The notes under the pieces are model-generated. The model was not told the origin of the DNA. It saw only the letters and a list, made by a program, of their open reading frames with translations, and ran no database searches. A program made the position numbers and the translations under genes. A DNA stretch of 7,345 bases from T1Sed10-7 sp041686695. GTDB taxonomy: Bacteria; Actinomycetota; Nitriliruptoria; Nitriliruptorales; Nitriliruptoraceae. Location: the NCBI GenBank assembly GCA_041686695.1, contig JAWLDJ010000110.1, forward strand, positions 1 to 7,345. Reading direction: 5' to 3'. Below, piece by piece: positions 1-5,662 of this stretch. Every line of letters starts with the position of its first letter. Position 1 is the stretch's first letter.

Positions 1-111
1 CGGTAGTCGGTTGGGTGCGTTCTGCCTCGGTCTCCGGGGTGTTTCGCACCCATCCCGCCGGGCGGCGCGGGCGGGCGGCGCGCGCTGCAGCCGGTGCCCC
101 TCGGCTGCCGC
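1..111. other. Left flank, no recognisable gene
   Basis: This very G+C-rich stretch lies beyond the 3' end of the minus-strand phosphatase. Two plus-strand frames are open into the phosphatase tail (stops near 123 and 129), but neither translation resembles a known protein. A minus-strand ATG at 53 is open to the left edge (MGAKHPGDRGRTHPT...) behind a weak GGCGGG, so a gene could start there, but 17 codons are too few to call it. GGGTGCG at 13-19 pairs with CGCACCC at 45-51, and GGGTG at 37-41 pairs with the same CACCC at 47-51, giving two mutually exclusive small hairpins. Neither has a T tract, so no terminator is claimed. Confidence 0.4.
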
Positions 112-1152
112 TCAGTCGCGGGTGAGGTAGCGCCAGACCAACAACCCGGCCAGCGCCGCCCCGATCAGGCCGGCTGCAACCTGTCCTGCCGGCTGCACCT
201 CCGGGAGCCGGTCGCGTAGCCGCACCGGCGAGGCGAACTCCTGGATCTGCCAGTCCATCGCCTCGGCAGCGGCTCGTAGCTCCTTGTCCGGGTTCACCGC
301 GGTGGGATGTCCCACCGCCGACAGCATCGGCAGGTCCGTGATCGAGTCCGTGTACGCGAAGCAGCGCGAGAGGTCGTAGCCGCGGACCTCGGCGATCTGG
401 CGGATCGCGGTGGCCTTCGCTCCGGCGTAGGCGTAGAACTCGAGCGTGCCGTCGTACCGTCCATCCACGTCGATACCGGAGCGGGTGGCGATGACCTCCT
501 TGACGCCGATGAACTCGCTGTAGGGCTCGACGATCTCCTCTCCACCCGATGAGACGATCCACACATCCCGCCCGGCCCGGCGGTGCGAGGCGATCAGGTC
601 GAGCGCCTCCTGGTAAGCCAGCGGCGCGATCGTCTCCTCCATCGTCTCGCGGACCAGGTGCCGGACCCGATCGGCGTCCCAGCCTCGGGTCAGCTCCAGC
701 GCAGCGTGTCGCGCCTGCTCCATGCGCTCGTGGTCGGCGCCGGCGAGTTGGTAGACGACCTGCGCGTACAGGGTCTTCAGCACCATCGACGAGCTGATCA
801 GCCCGTCCCGGTAGAAGGTCCGACCCATGACCAGCGTCGACGACTTCGCGATGATGGTCTTGTCCAGGTCGAAGAACGCTGCCTCCTCGGCCCCGGTCGA
901 CCGCCGCTTGATCTCCGCCAGCATCCGCTCCGAGAGCCGGTCCGCGTCGGGTCGCGCATAGCGCTGCTCGGTCTCCTGACCGGCCGCAGCGGCCGCAGCG
1001 GCGGCGGTGGCGAACTCATCACTGCGATCGTCGGTGTGGTCGACCACCTCGGCGGCTGGATCTAGGTCCGTCGCGGTGGGCTGGTCCATGCCTGGGGCCC
1101 GCTGCTGGTTGCTCGCGGTGTGCGCTTCGACCTCGTCGCGGTGCTCGGCCAC
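112..1152 (-). CDS. HAD-IB family phosphatase with C-terminal membrane anchor
   Basis: This is a HAD-superfamily subfamily IB hydrolase (SerB/CicA-like), predicted to remove phosphate from an unidentified small substrate through an aspartyl-phosphate. Motif I is DLDKT with nucleophile D95 and acid/base D97; motif II is IVSSGG around S201-S202; the lysine of motif III is probably K246 (GAKAT); motif IV is YTDSITDLPML with D269 and D273. The substrate-selecting cap lies at about 105-190. Residues 325-341 (VAAGLIGAALAGLLVWR) form a hydrophobic helix followed by a short charged tail, so the enzyme is probably tethered to the membrane. The start is the GTG at 1152, because GGGAGG lies 5 nt upstream of it; this gives 346 residues. 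ATG codons at 1089 (325 aa) and 924 (270 aa) have poorer ribosome sites. The first 90 residues are acidic, low-complexity and contain eight alanines in a row (50-57); they lie outside the catalytic domain. Genes of this type sit divergently next to ssd-tad loci in other Actinobacteria (compare Rv3661). Function in the pilus system is unproven. Confidence 0.9.
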   Translation of the reverse strand: MAEHRDEVEAHTASNQQRAPGMDQPTATDLDPAAEVVDHTDDRSDEFATAAAAAAAAGQETEQRYARPDADRLSERMLAEIKRRSTGAEEAAFFDLDKTIIAKSSTLVMGRTFYRDGLISSSMVLKTLYAQVVYQLAGADHERMEQARHAALELTRGWDADRVRHLVRETMEETIAPLAYQEALDLIASHRRAGRDVWIVSSGGEEIVEPYSEFIGVKEVIATRSGIDVDGRYDGTLEFYAYAGAKATAIRQIAEVRGYDLSRCFAYTDSITDLPMLSAVGHPTAVNPDKELRAAAEAMDWQIQEFASPVRLRDRLPEVQPAGQVAAGLIGAALAGLLVWRYLTRD

Positions 1153-1157
1153 CAGAA

Positions 1158-1165
1158 CCTCCCTT
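1158..1165 (-). promoter_or_regulatory. Ribosome binding site deciding the GTG start of the phosphatase
   Basis: On the minus strand AAGGGAGG is followed by TTCTG and then GTG. A near-perfect anti-16S match with 5-nt spacing makes this the best-supported start for the phosphatase, better than the in-frame ATG codons downstream. Confidence 0.7.
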
Positions 1166-1189
1166 CGCCCGCCCTGTTCGGGACGGCGC

Positions 1190-1195
1190 ATCGTA
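1190..1195 (-). promoter_or_regulatory. Candidate -10 element for the phosphatase gene
   Basis: Read on the minus strand this is TACGAT, which fits the TAnnnT consensus of the main actinobacterial sigma factor. It would start transcription near 1183, about 30 nt upstream of the GTG. No good -35 hexamer lies 16-18 nt upstream, so the call is tentative. Confidence 0.3.
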
Positions 1196-1289
1196 GCCCT
1201 GGGGGCCGGGGGGCGATCGGTCGTCCCGGGTCGCTCGGACGGGGACCGGTGGGCGGGACCCCGAGCTGCGATGGGACCAGGCGAGCGCC

Positions 1290-1320
1290 GATGGCCACCG
1301 GCAGGGGATGGCCGCCGGCA
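1290..1320. repeat. 14-bp direct repeat in the divergent promoter region
   Basis: GATGGCCACCGGCA (1290-1303) and GATGGCCGCCGGCA (1307-1320) differ at one base and are offset by 17 bp. Their place between two divergent genes makes a regulator binding site possible. No protein is known to bind here. Confidence 0.55.
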
Positions 1321-1353
1321 CGGCAGGCTCGACGAAGGTCGTGTCCGGCGCGT

Positions 1354-1362
1354 TTGTCCACA
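1354..1362 (+). promoter_or_regulatory. DnaA-box-like site upstream of ssd
   Basis: TTGTCCACA matches exactly the DnaA box favoured by high-G+C Actinobacteria such as Streptomyces and Mycobacterium. It lies 93 bp upstream of the ssd start codon in an otherwise very G+C-rich region. A single box is not an origin. If bound, it would act as a regulatory or titration site for DnaA. Confidence 0.45.
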
Positions 1363-1455
1363 ACCGACGGGGAACCGACAGCGAGGTGGGGTGCACACGG
1401 TCGTAGCGTTGCTCGTCACGGTTGGCGTTGGTGACCCGATCGATGAGGAGGCGCG

Positions 1456-2781
1456 ATGACGGCCGGCGAGGTACTCGAGGTGGCGGCCAGGGGCGAGCGT
1501 CCGGCCGAGGCCCGGACACACGGAGATGGCTCCGTCGGGTCGGCAACGGCCGCCCTGCCGGTCGTGCTCGAGCTGTCCCCCGATCGTGCGGAAGCGGTCC
1601 GTAGCTGGGTGGAGGGCGTACTCGGATGGCAGGTGGTCGATGGCGGTGAGGAGGATCCCGTGCCGGCCGTGCTGCGCCTGCGCGACCACCGGGATCCGGT
1701 GGACTCGACCGCCGCACCGGATCCTCGCACGGATCCGGAGCTCACCGGTCTGTTCGCACGCGACGAGCACCTCCTGACGGAGCAGACCGTGGCGTTTGGC
1801 AGGGCCGGCCTGGATGAGCCGGATCCTTCGACAGGCCAGCCCGGTGCGTCAGGCCCGGTCGGGCCGTCAGGCCAGCCCGGTGCGTCAGGCCCGGTCGGTC
1901 CGTCAGGCCAGCTCGGTGCGTCAGGGCCGGTCGGCGCACCGGGCCCGGCGGGTCGCCACCTCGAGGTCCCCACCGTCCTGCTGCTGCCCGATGGCAGCGA
2001 TCCGGTGCGCGCGGCGGCCACGGCAGCCCGGCTCGGGCCCGTGGCCGTCGTCGGCTGGCCGAGCGGTCGTGATCGGCTCTCCGCGGTCGTGGCCAGGCTG
2101 CTCGAGGTGCCGCGTCGTCGATCGGGCTCGCCTGCCCGCCTGATGGTGGGGGGCAGCGCGGGCGGCGTCGGCACCACGACCGTGGCCCTGGCGCTCGGTG
2201 GCCTACGGGCCTGGTCCGGCACCCGGACGCTCGTCGCCGTGCGAGGTCTGGGCACGTCCTACCGGGGCATCCCGACCGCGGCGCTCGGAGGCGGAGACCT
2301 CTGGTCGGCCGCGGAGCGTCTGCCGGGGATCGATGCCTTACGTGCCGTCCGGTTGCTCGATCACGGCGTGGTCCCCGAGGTCACGGACCGATCGATCGAG
2401 GCGGTGCTCCTCGATGCCGGCCCCGATCCGGACTGTGACGTGCTCGTCTGTCGCCCCGACGCTGCTGGCCTCGCCGCGCTCGAGGTGACCCCGGCCGCCG
2501 CGATCGTGCTCGTCGGTGGCGGCGCCGTGCCCGGGCGGGTGTTGGCATCCGCCGCCAGCGGTCGGCCCGTGCTCCGGGTGCCCTGGTCGGCACGCGTGGC
2601 CCGTGCCGGAGCCACCGGTCGTCTCCCGGCCGGCCTGCCGGGGAGTTGGGTCGCTGCACTCCGTCCGCTGGTCGCCGAGCTCGTCGGAGCAGGGGTACCG
2701 CCGCACTCGGGGCACCCCCTCCGGCGGCCGGCGCCCTCGGGAGCAGCACGTTCCCCGAGCCATCGTCGACGACCTCGTTGA
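1456..2781 (+). CDS. ssd: Ssd/CpaE/TadZ-like MinD-family protein with collagen-like linker
   Basis: This is the MinD/ParA-superfamily protein that opens actinobacterial Tad loci (septum-site-determining protein, TadZ/CpaE-like); relatives place the secretion machine or affect division. The start is ATG at 1456 behind GAGGAGG. Residues about 35-75 form a small N-terminal domain of unclear family. Residues 127-165 are 13 Gly-X-Y triplets built from three copies of a 12-residue unit (GQPGASGPVGPS). Residues 170-225 contain a segment (VPTVLLLPDG... VAVVGWPSG) typical of the receiver-like part of CpaE proteins. The P-loop region is GGSAGGVGTTTVALAL (232-247): the glycines of a deviant Walker A are kept, but the signature lysine is A235 and the P-loop lysine is T240, so ATP hydrolysis is doubtful. 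LLDAG around D320 corresponds to the switch II/Walker B strand. The last 30 residues are basic and rich in Pro, Ser and Arg. It heads the operon; the gap to tadA is 49 nt. The identification rests on fold motifs and synteny (Rv3660c position). Confidence 0.82.
   Translation: MTAGEVLEVAARGERPAEARTHGDGSVGSATAALPVVLELSPDRAEAVRSWVEGVLGWQVVDGGEEDPVPAVLRLRDHRDPVDSTAAPDPRTDPELTGLFARDEHLLTEQTVAFGRAGLDEPDPSTGQPGASGPVGPSGQPGASGPVGPSGQLGASGPVGAPGPAGRHLEVPTVLLLPDGSDPVRAAATAARLGPVAVVGWPSGRDRLSAVVARLLEVPRRRSGSPARLMVGGSAGGVGTTTVALALGGLRAWSGTRTLVAVRGLGTSYRGIPTAALGGGDLWSAAERLPGIDALRAVRLLDHGVVPEVTDRSIEAVLLDAGPDPDCDVLVCRPDAAGLAALEVTPAAAIVLVGGGAVPGRVLASAASGRPVLRVPWSARVARAGATGRLPAGLPGSWVAALRPLVAELVGAGVPPHSGHPLRRPAPSGAARSPSHRRRPR
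1834..1941 (+). repeat. Three 36-bp tandem repeats encoding collagen-like Gly-X-Y triplets
   Basis: Units lie at 1834-1869, 1870-1905 and 1906-1941. The first two differ at one base; the third has diverged at about seven, mostly in its last nine bases. Each unit encodes 12 residues (four Gly-X-Y triplets) and keeps the reading frame, so copy-number change would lengthen or shorten the linker without breaking ssd. GGC CCG GCG G continues the triplet pattern for one more unit after the array. Confidence 0.92.
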
Positions 2782-2787
2782 GGAGGG

Positions 2788-2834
2788 ATGAGGGCCAGGG
2801 ATCGCGGGGGCGCCCGACGATGAACGCGGTGTGA
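2788..2834 (+). other. Two tiny overlapping ORFs leading into tadA
   Basis: Right after the ssd stop, GAGGAGGG (2780-2787) precedes ATG at 2788, which opens an 11-residue frame (MRARDRGGARR) ending at TGA 2821-2823. That stop overlaps ATG 2820 (ATGA), which opens MNAV and stops at TGA 2832-2834; this stop overlaps the GTG at 2831 proposed for tadA (GTGA). The spacing of the ribosome site to ATG 2788 is short (1-4 nt depending on alignment). The chain could couple ssd and tadA translation or could be chance. No homology is possible at this length. Confidence 0.3.
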
Positions 2835-4150
2835 CATCGCGTCGCGATCGACCGATGCGATCGACCGATGCGACCGACCGCCTCCGCCGCCATGAGCGAT
2901 ACGAGCACGTGTCCATCACCGACCCGGGGGCGGGATCGGCCACCAACGTGGGACCTGACGATCGGCCGCCGAACGGCGTGGCCATGGCCGCTGGCACGGC
3001 GGCGACCGGAAGCCGAGACCATCTGGCGGATGCCAGCGGGGTGCGTGTCGTCTCGGCGCAGCTGCGCGACGCGGTCGCGCGGCGCCTCAAGGACGACGAC
3101 GAACTCGCGGCCGGCCGGGCCGATCGTGCGGGGCTGCGCCGCGCCGTTGCCCGCGCGCTCGCGGCCGAGGGCGTCGTCACGGCACCGGAGGTCTGGGCGC
3201 GCCTGGTCCGGGACCTCGTCGACGATCTCGGGGGCCTGGGGCCGCTCGAAGCGGTCCTGCGTGACCCCGCCGTGACCGACGTGATGGTGAACGGTGCGGA
3301 GGAGGTCCATGTCGAGCGCACCGGGCAGGTGACCCGCGTCCCGGTGGCCTTCGAGGATGATGAGCACCTCGTCAGGGTCCTGGCGCGGATCCTGGGACCG
3401 TTGGGGGCTCGTCTCGACCGGGCGCACCCGTTCGTCGATGCTGTCCTGCCCGGTGGTGTCCGGCTGCACGCCATCCTGCCACCGCTGGCGGAGCGGCCCA
3501 CGGTGACCCTGCGGCGGGTCCCGGCGGTCGTGCCCAGCTGGGAGGAACTCGCGGCGGCTGGCAGCGTGCCCGAGGAGGTCCGCGATCTCCTGCTCGCCGC
3601 GGTCCGCTCCCGCCGCAACCTCGCGGTCAGCGGGCGGGCCGGGGTCGGGAAGACGACCCTGCTGGCGCGGCTGCTCGCCGAGGTCGGCGACGACCGCGTG
3701 GTGGTGATCGAGGACGCACCGGAGCTGCGACGGCCCGCTGCCCACACCGTGCACCTGCGTACGCGGCCGGCCAGCCCCGACGGCGTCGGCGGGGTCGACG
3801 TCGCGACGCTGCTGCGCAACGCCCTGCGCATGCGCCCCGATCGGCTGGTCGTCGGGGAGGTGCGAGGGCCCGAGGTCGCCGATCTGCTCCAGGCCATGAA
3901 CACCGGTCACGACGGGTCGATGGCCACGGTGCATGCCAACGGTCCGCGTGAGGCCATCGTCCGGCTCGAAGGGATGGCGCTGCTGGCAGGCATCCCGCTG
4001 TCGGCAGCACGGGCGCAGGTGGCCGCGGCGATCGATCTGGTGATCGCGCTCGATCGAGATCAGTACGGGCGGCGACGCGTCGCCGGACTGCTCGCTGTCA
4101 CCTCGGGAGCCGACGGTGCCGAGGTGGAGGAGGTGTGGTCGTGCTCCTGA
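2831..4150 (+). CDS. tadA: TadA/CpaF-type secretion ATPase
   Basis: This hexameric type II/IV secretion ATPase sits on the cytoplasmic face and powers pilin assembly through the TadB/C platform. Residues about 70-260 are the N-terminal and linker domains (LGPLEAVLRDPAVTDVMVNG is typical of TadA). Walker A is GRAGVGKT (268-275, K274). The acidic Asp-box strand VVVIEDAPEL starts near 290 with E294-D295. Walker B is LVVGEVRGPE (339-348, E343), and the His box is NTGHDGSMATVHANG (357-371, H360 and H368). All expected catalytic elements are intact. The start is uncertain: GTG at 2831 gives 439 aa and overlaps the tiny ORF stop, but it has no good ribosome site. ATG 2855, GTG 2909, GTG 2948 and ATG 2984 are in frame and no better supported. 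The first 50 codons cross a 13-bp tandem repeat and look non-conserved. The Mtb relative is about 350 aa, so a start nearer 2984 (388 aa) is quite possible. The stop overlaps the next gene by 10 nt. Confidence 0.95.
   Translation: MTSRRDRPMRSTDATDRLRRHERYEHVSITDPGAGSATNVGPDDRPPNGVAMAAGTAATGSRDHLADASGVRVVSAQLRDAVARRLKDDDELAAGRADRAGLRRAVARALAAEGVVTAPEVWARLVRDLVDDLGGLGPLEAVLRDPAVTDVMVNGAEEVHVERTGQVTRVPVAFEDDEHLVRVLARILGPLGARLDRAHPFVDAVLPGGVRLHAILPPLAERPTVTLRRVPAVVPSWEELAAAGSVPEEVRDLLLAAVRSRRNLAVSGRAGVGKTTLLARLLAEVGDDRVVVIEDAPELRRPAAHTVHLRTRPASPDGVGGVDVATLLRNALRMRPDRLVVGEVRGPEVADLLQAMNTGHDGSMATVHANGPREAIVRLEGMALLAGIPLSAARAQVAAAIDLVIALDRDQYGRRRVAGLLAVTSGADGAEVEEVWSCS
2844..2880 (+). repeat. 13-bp tandem repeat near the 5' end of tadA
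   Basis: GCGATCGACCGAT occurs at 2844-2856 and 2857-2869, followed by a partial third copy at 2870-2880 with one mismatch. Each unit contains the palindrome CGATCG. The unit length is not a multiple of three, which fits a leader or operator better than coding sequence. Confidence 0.75.
4128..4133 (+). promoter_or_regulatory. Ribosome binding site deciding the TadB-TadC start
   Basis: AGGAGG (within GGAGGAGG, 4126-4133) lies inside the end of tadA. It is 1 nt from GTG 4135 but 7 nt from GTG 4141, so the latter is preferred. Confidence 0.7.
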
Positions 4151-5199
4151 CGGCCGGACGTCGCCGGCAGGTGGCCGCCGACGCGGACGACGCCCTCGAC
4201 GAGCTGCGTCTGCTCGTGGCCGCGGGGTCCCCAGTGACCGACCTCGAGCGGCTGCCCGATCGCTGCCGTCGCGCCGTGGCCCTGGCTCAGGAGGTCGGTG
4301 CGCCCCTGCTGGAGGCCGTCGAGGCGGCACAGGACGCCCGTGATGACGTCCGTCGGGGTGAGCGGGCCGTGGCGGTGGCCAGCGCGCAGACCCGAACGGT
4401 CGCCGGCGGCCTGCTGATCGCCCCGTTCCTGCTCGTCCCGGGGCTCGCACGGCTGGTCGGCGCGGATCTGGTCGGGTTCTACACCAGTGCGTTCGGGTTG
4501 CTGGTCCTGGCCGTGGGCACGGGGCTGCTCGCGTTCGGGGCGGTGGTCGTCGTGGTGTTGGTCCGCCGCGTCGGCCAGGCCCGTCAGCGGACCCGCCACC
4601 ACGATCCGCTCGCGCTGGCCGTCGCCGGGGCGGCCGGGCTCGTCGCGTACCGCCTCTTCGGTGTGGCACTGGCACTCCCGGCGGCGCTGCTCGTGGAGCA
4701 CCTGTGGTCCTCGCGGCGGCCACCGGCTCCGGTCACCGTCGGGGTCGACGAGGTGGCCGATCTGGTCGCGACCGCGCTCGCGGCTGGTGTGAGCGGCCCC
4801 GAGGCGCTGCGGTTGGCCGCCGACGCGCTCCCGCAGCACGCGGCCAGGCTGCGGCGGCTCGCGTTCGGCCTGGAACTGGGTATCGGCAGGGACACCTTCG
4901 CCGCGGAGCCGGTGAGCGCACGACCCCCACGTCCGCGGGCAGATGCCGGTGGCGCCGATCCGCTCCAGCGGCTGGTGTCGCTGCTGGCTGCTGCCGAGCG
5001 CACGGGTGCCGCGGTCGCACCGAGCGTTCGCCACCTCGCCCGGGAGTTCCGGGCTGATGACCTCGCGCGGGTCCTGACGGCTGCCGAGCGCCTCCCCGCG
5101 CAACTGACCTTCCCCACCGCCCTGTGCCTGTTGCCGGCCACGGTGCTGCTGATCGGTGCGCCGATCGTGCACACCGGACTGTCGGCAGCGGGCTACTGA
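4141..5199 (+). CDS. tadB: TadB-TadC fusion, inner-membrane platform protein with two T2SSF domains
   Basis: This polytopic membrane protein is the platform on which TadA acts. The first T2SSF-like cytoplasmic domain covers about residues 16-86 (LDELRLLVAAG ... APLLEAVEAA) and is followed by hydrophobic helices at about 87-108 and 117-141. Further hydrophobic stretches span about 157-187. A second, clearly TadC-like T2SSF domain covers about 203-318 (VADLVATALAAGVSGPEALRLA; LVSLLAAAERTGAAVAPSVRHLA) and ends with AERLPAQLTFPTALCLLPAT and a last helix at about 324-345. In M. tuberculosis TadB and TadC are separate genes (Rv3658c, Rv3657c); here one 352-residue frame holds both, without the N-terminal membrane helices usual for TadB. 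GTG 4141 is chosen from its ribosome site; GTG 4135 would add two residues. The 10-nt overlap with tadA suggests coupled translation. The gap to the pilin gene is 16 nt. Assignment of the first half as TadB is less certain than the TadC half. Confidence 0.88.
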   Translation: MLLTAGRRRQVAADADDALDELRLLVAAGSPVTDLERLPDRCRRAVALAQEVGAPLLEAVEAAQDARDDVRRGERAVAVASAQTRTVAGGLLIAPFLLVPGLARLVGADLVGFYTSAFGLLVLAVGTGLLAFGAVVVVVLVRRVGQARQRTRHHDPLALAVAGAAGLVAYRLFGVALALPAALLVEHLWSSRRPPAPVTVGVDEVADLVATALAAGVSGPEALRLAADALPQHAARLRRLAFGLELGIGRDTFAAEPVSARPPRPRADAGGADPLQRLVSLLAAAERTGAAVAPSVRHLAREFRADDLARVLTAAERLPAQLTFPTALCLLPATVLLIGAPIVHTGLSAAGY

Positions 5200-5215
5200 A
5201 CCGAGAGGAGCACCG

Positions 5216-5662
5216 ATGCAGCACCTAGCACCCTTCGCCGCCACCGCCCGACGTCGCGCCGCGATGGCGGCCCATCCGTCCGCACCACCGTCGTCGTCGA
5301 CGCCGGCGGGTGGCGCCGCCACCAGGCGAGCCCGCCCGGCACCGCGGGCCGTACCGATGGCAGCCATCGCCCCCGACCGACCTGCCGCTGGACGGGCAGC
5401 GCCGGTGCCGGCGCTGGCACCACGCCCCGAGGGCGCGCCGGGAACTCACCCCCGCAGCACCGTTGCGGACCACCCCGAGGGGTCCCCGAACGGCACCGTC
5501 GCGGCCGGCTCCGAGGAGGGGTCGCTGGTGACCGAGTACGGCCTGCTGGCCGTGGTCGCGGCGACCGTGGCTGGCGTCGTGATCGAGTGGGCCAGCGGTG
5601 GTGCACTCGTCACGCTGTTCAACGCGCTGCTGCGGCACGCCCGCAGCCTCGTCGGCGCATGA
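5216..5662 (+). CDS. Flp-type (DUF4244-like) prepilin with very long leader
   Basis: This is probably the major pilin. Residues 102-108 read G-SLVTEYG: cleavage by a TadV/CpaA-type prepilin peptidase after G102 would give S103 at +1, E107 at +5 and Y108 at +6, the Flp hallmark. The mature chain is only 46 residues, one hydrophobic helix (LLAVVAATVAGVVI) and a short amphipathic tail (LVTLFNALLRHARSLV), which fits the family. The leader is 102 residues, rich in Pro, Ala and Arg and probably disordered; Flp leaders are usually about 10-30 residues. The start is well supported: AGAGGAG at 5204-5210, five bases before ATG 5216. Internal ATG codons (residues 17 and 48) lack ribosome sites. The gene lies between the platform and the TadE gene, whose ATG overlaps its stop (ATGA), matching the order of Rv3656c. 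Confidence 0.88.
   Translation: MQHLAPFAATARRRAAMAAHPSAPPSSSTPAGGAATRRARPAPRAVPMAAIAPDRPAAGRAAPVPALAPRPEGAPGTHPRSTVADHPEGSPNGTVAAGSEEGSLVTEYGLLAVVAATVAGVVIEWASGGALVTLFNALLRHARSLVGA

Larger units (their letters stand above)
1153..1455. promoter_or_regulatory. Divergent promoter region between the phosphatase and the ssd-tad operon
   Basis: These 303 bp separate two divergent start codons and hold no supportable gene; the frames that cross it are shadows. Visible elements are a candidate minus-strand -10 box at 1190-1195, three GGGACC words (1242-1247, 1255-1260, 1273-1278), a 14-bp direct repeat at 1290-1320, a DnaA-box-like word at 1354-1362, the direct repeat AACCGAC at 1362-1368 and 1373-1379 (11 bp, one helical turn, apart), and GAGGAGG at 1445-1451, four bases before the ssd ATG. 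No convincing -35/-10 pair was found for the ssd direction; TAGCGT at 1404-1409 is the nearest to a -10. Confidence 0.6.

Noticed and set aside
13..51. Overlapping small inverted repeats as a terminator or attenuator at the left edge
   Set aside because: Arms are 5-7 bp, one has a 25-nt loop, there is no T tract on either strand, and the neighbouring gene is not visible.
1404..1409. TAGCGT as the -10 of the ssd promoter
   Set aside because: It fits TAnnnT, but no -35 lies at a suitable distance; only transcription start mapping could support it.
2381..4723. Very long minus-strand open frames opposite tadA and tadB/C (also 2338-3903, 4060-5367 and 1416-2255)
   Set aside because: They are antisense shadows, common in high-G+C DNA. 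Their translations are low-complexity Arg/Pro/Ala/Ser strings without any recognisable domain, while the plus strand carries intact conserved motifs.
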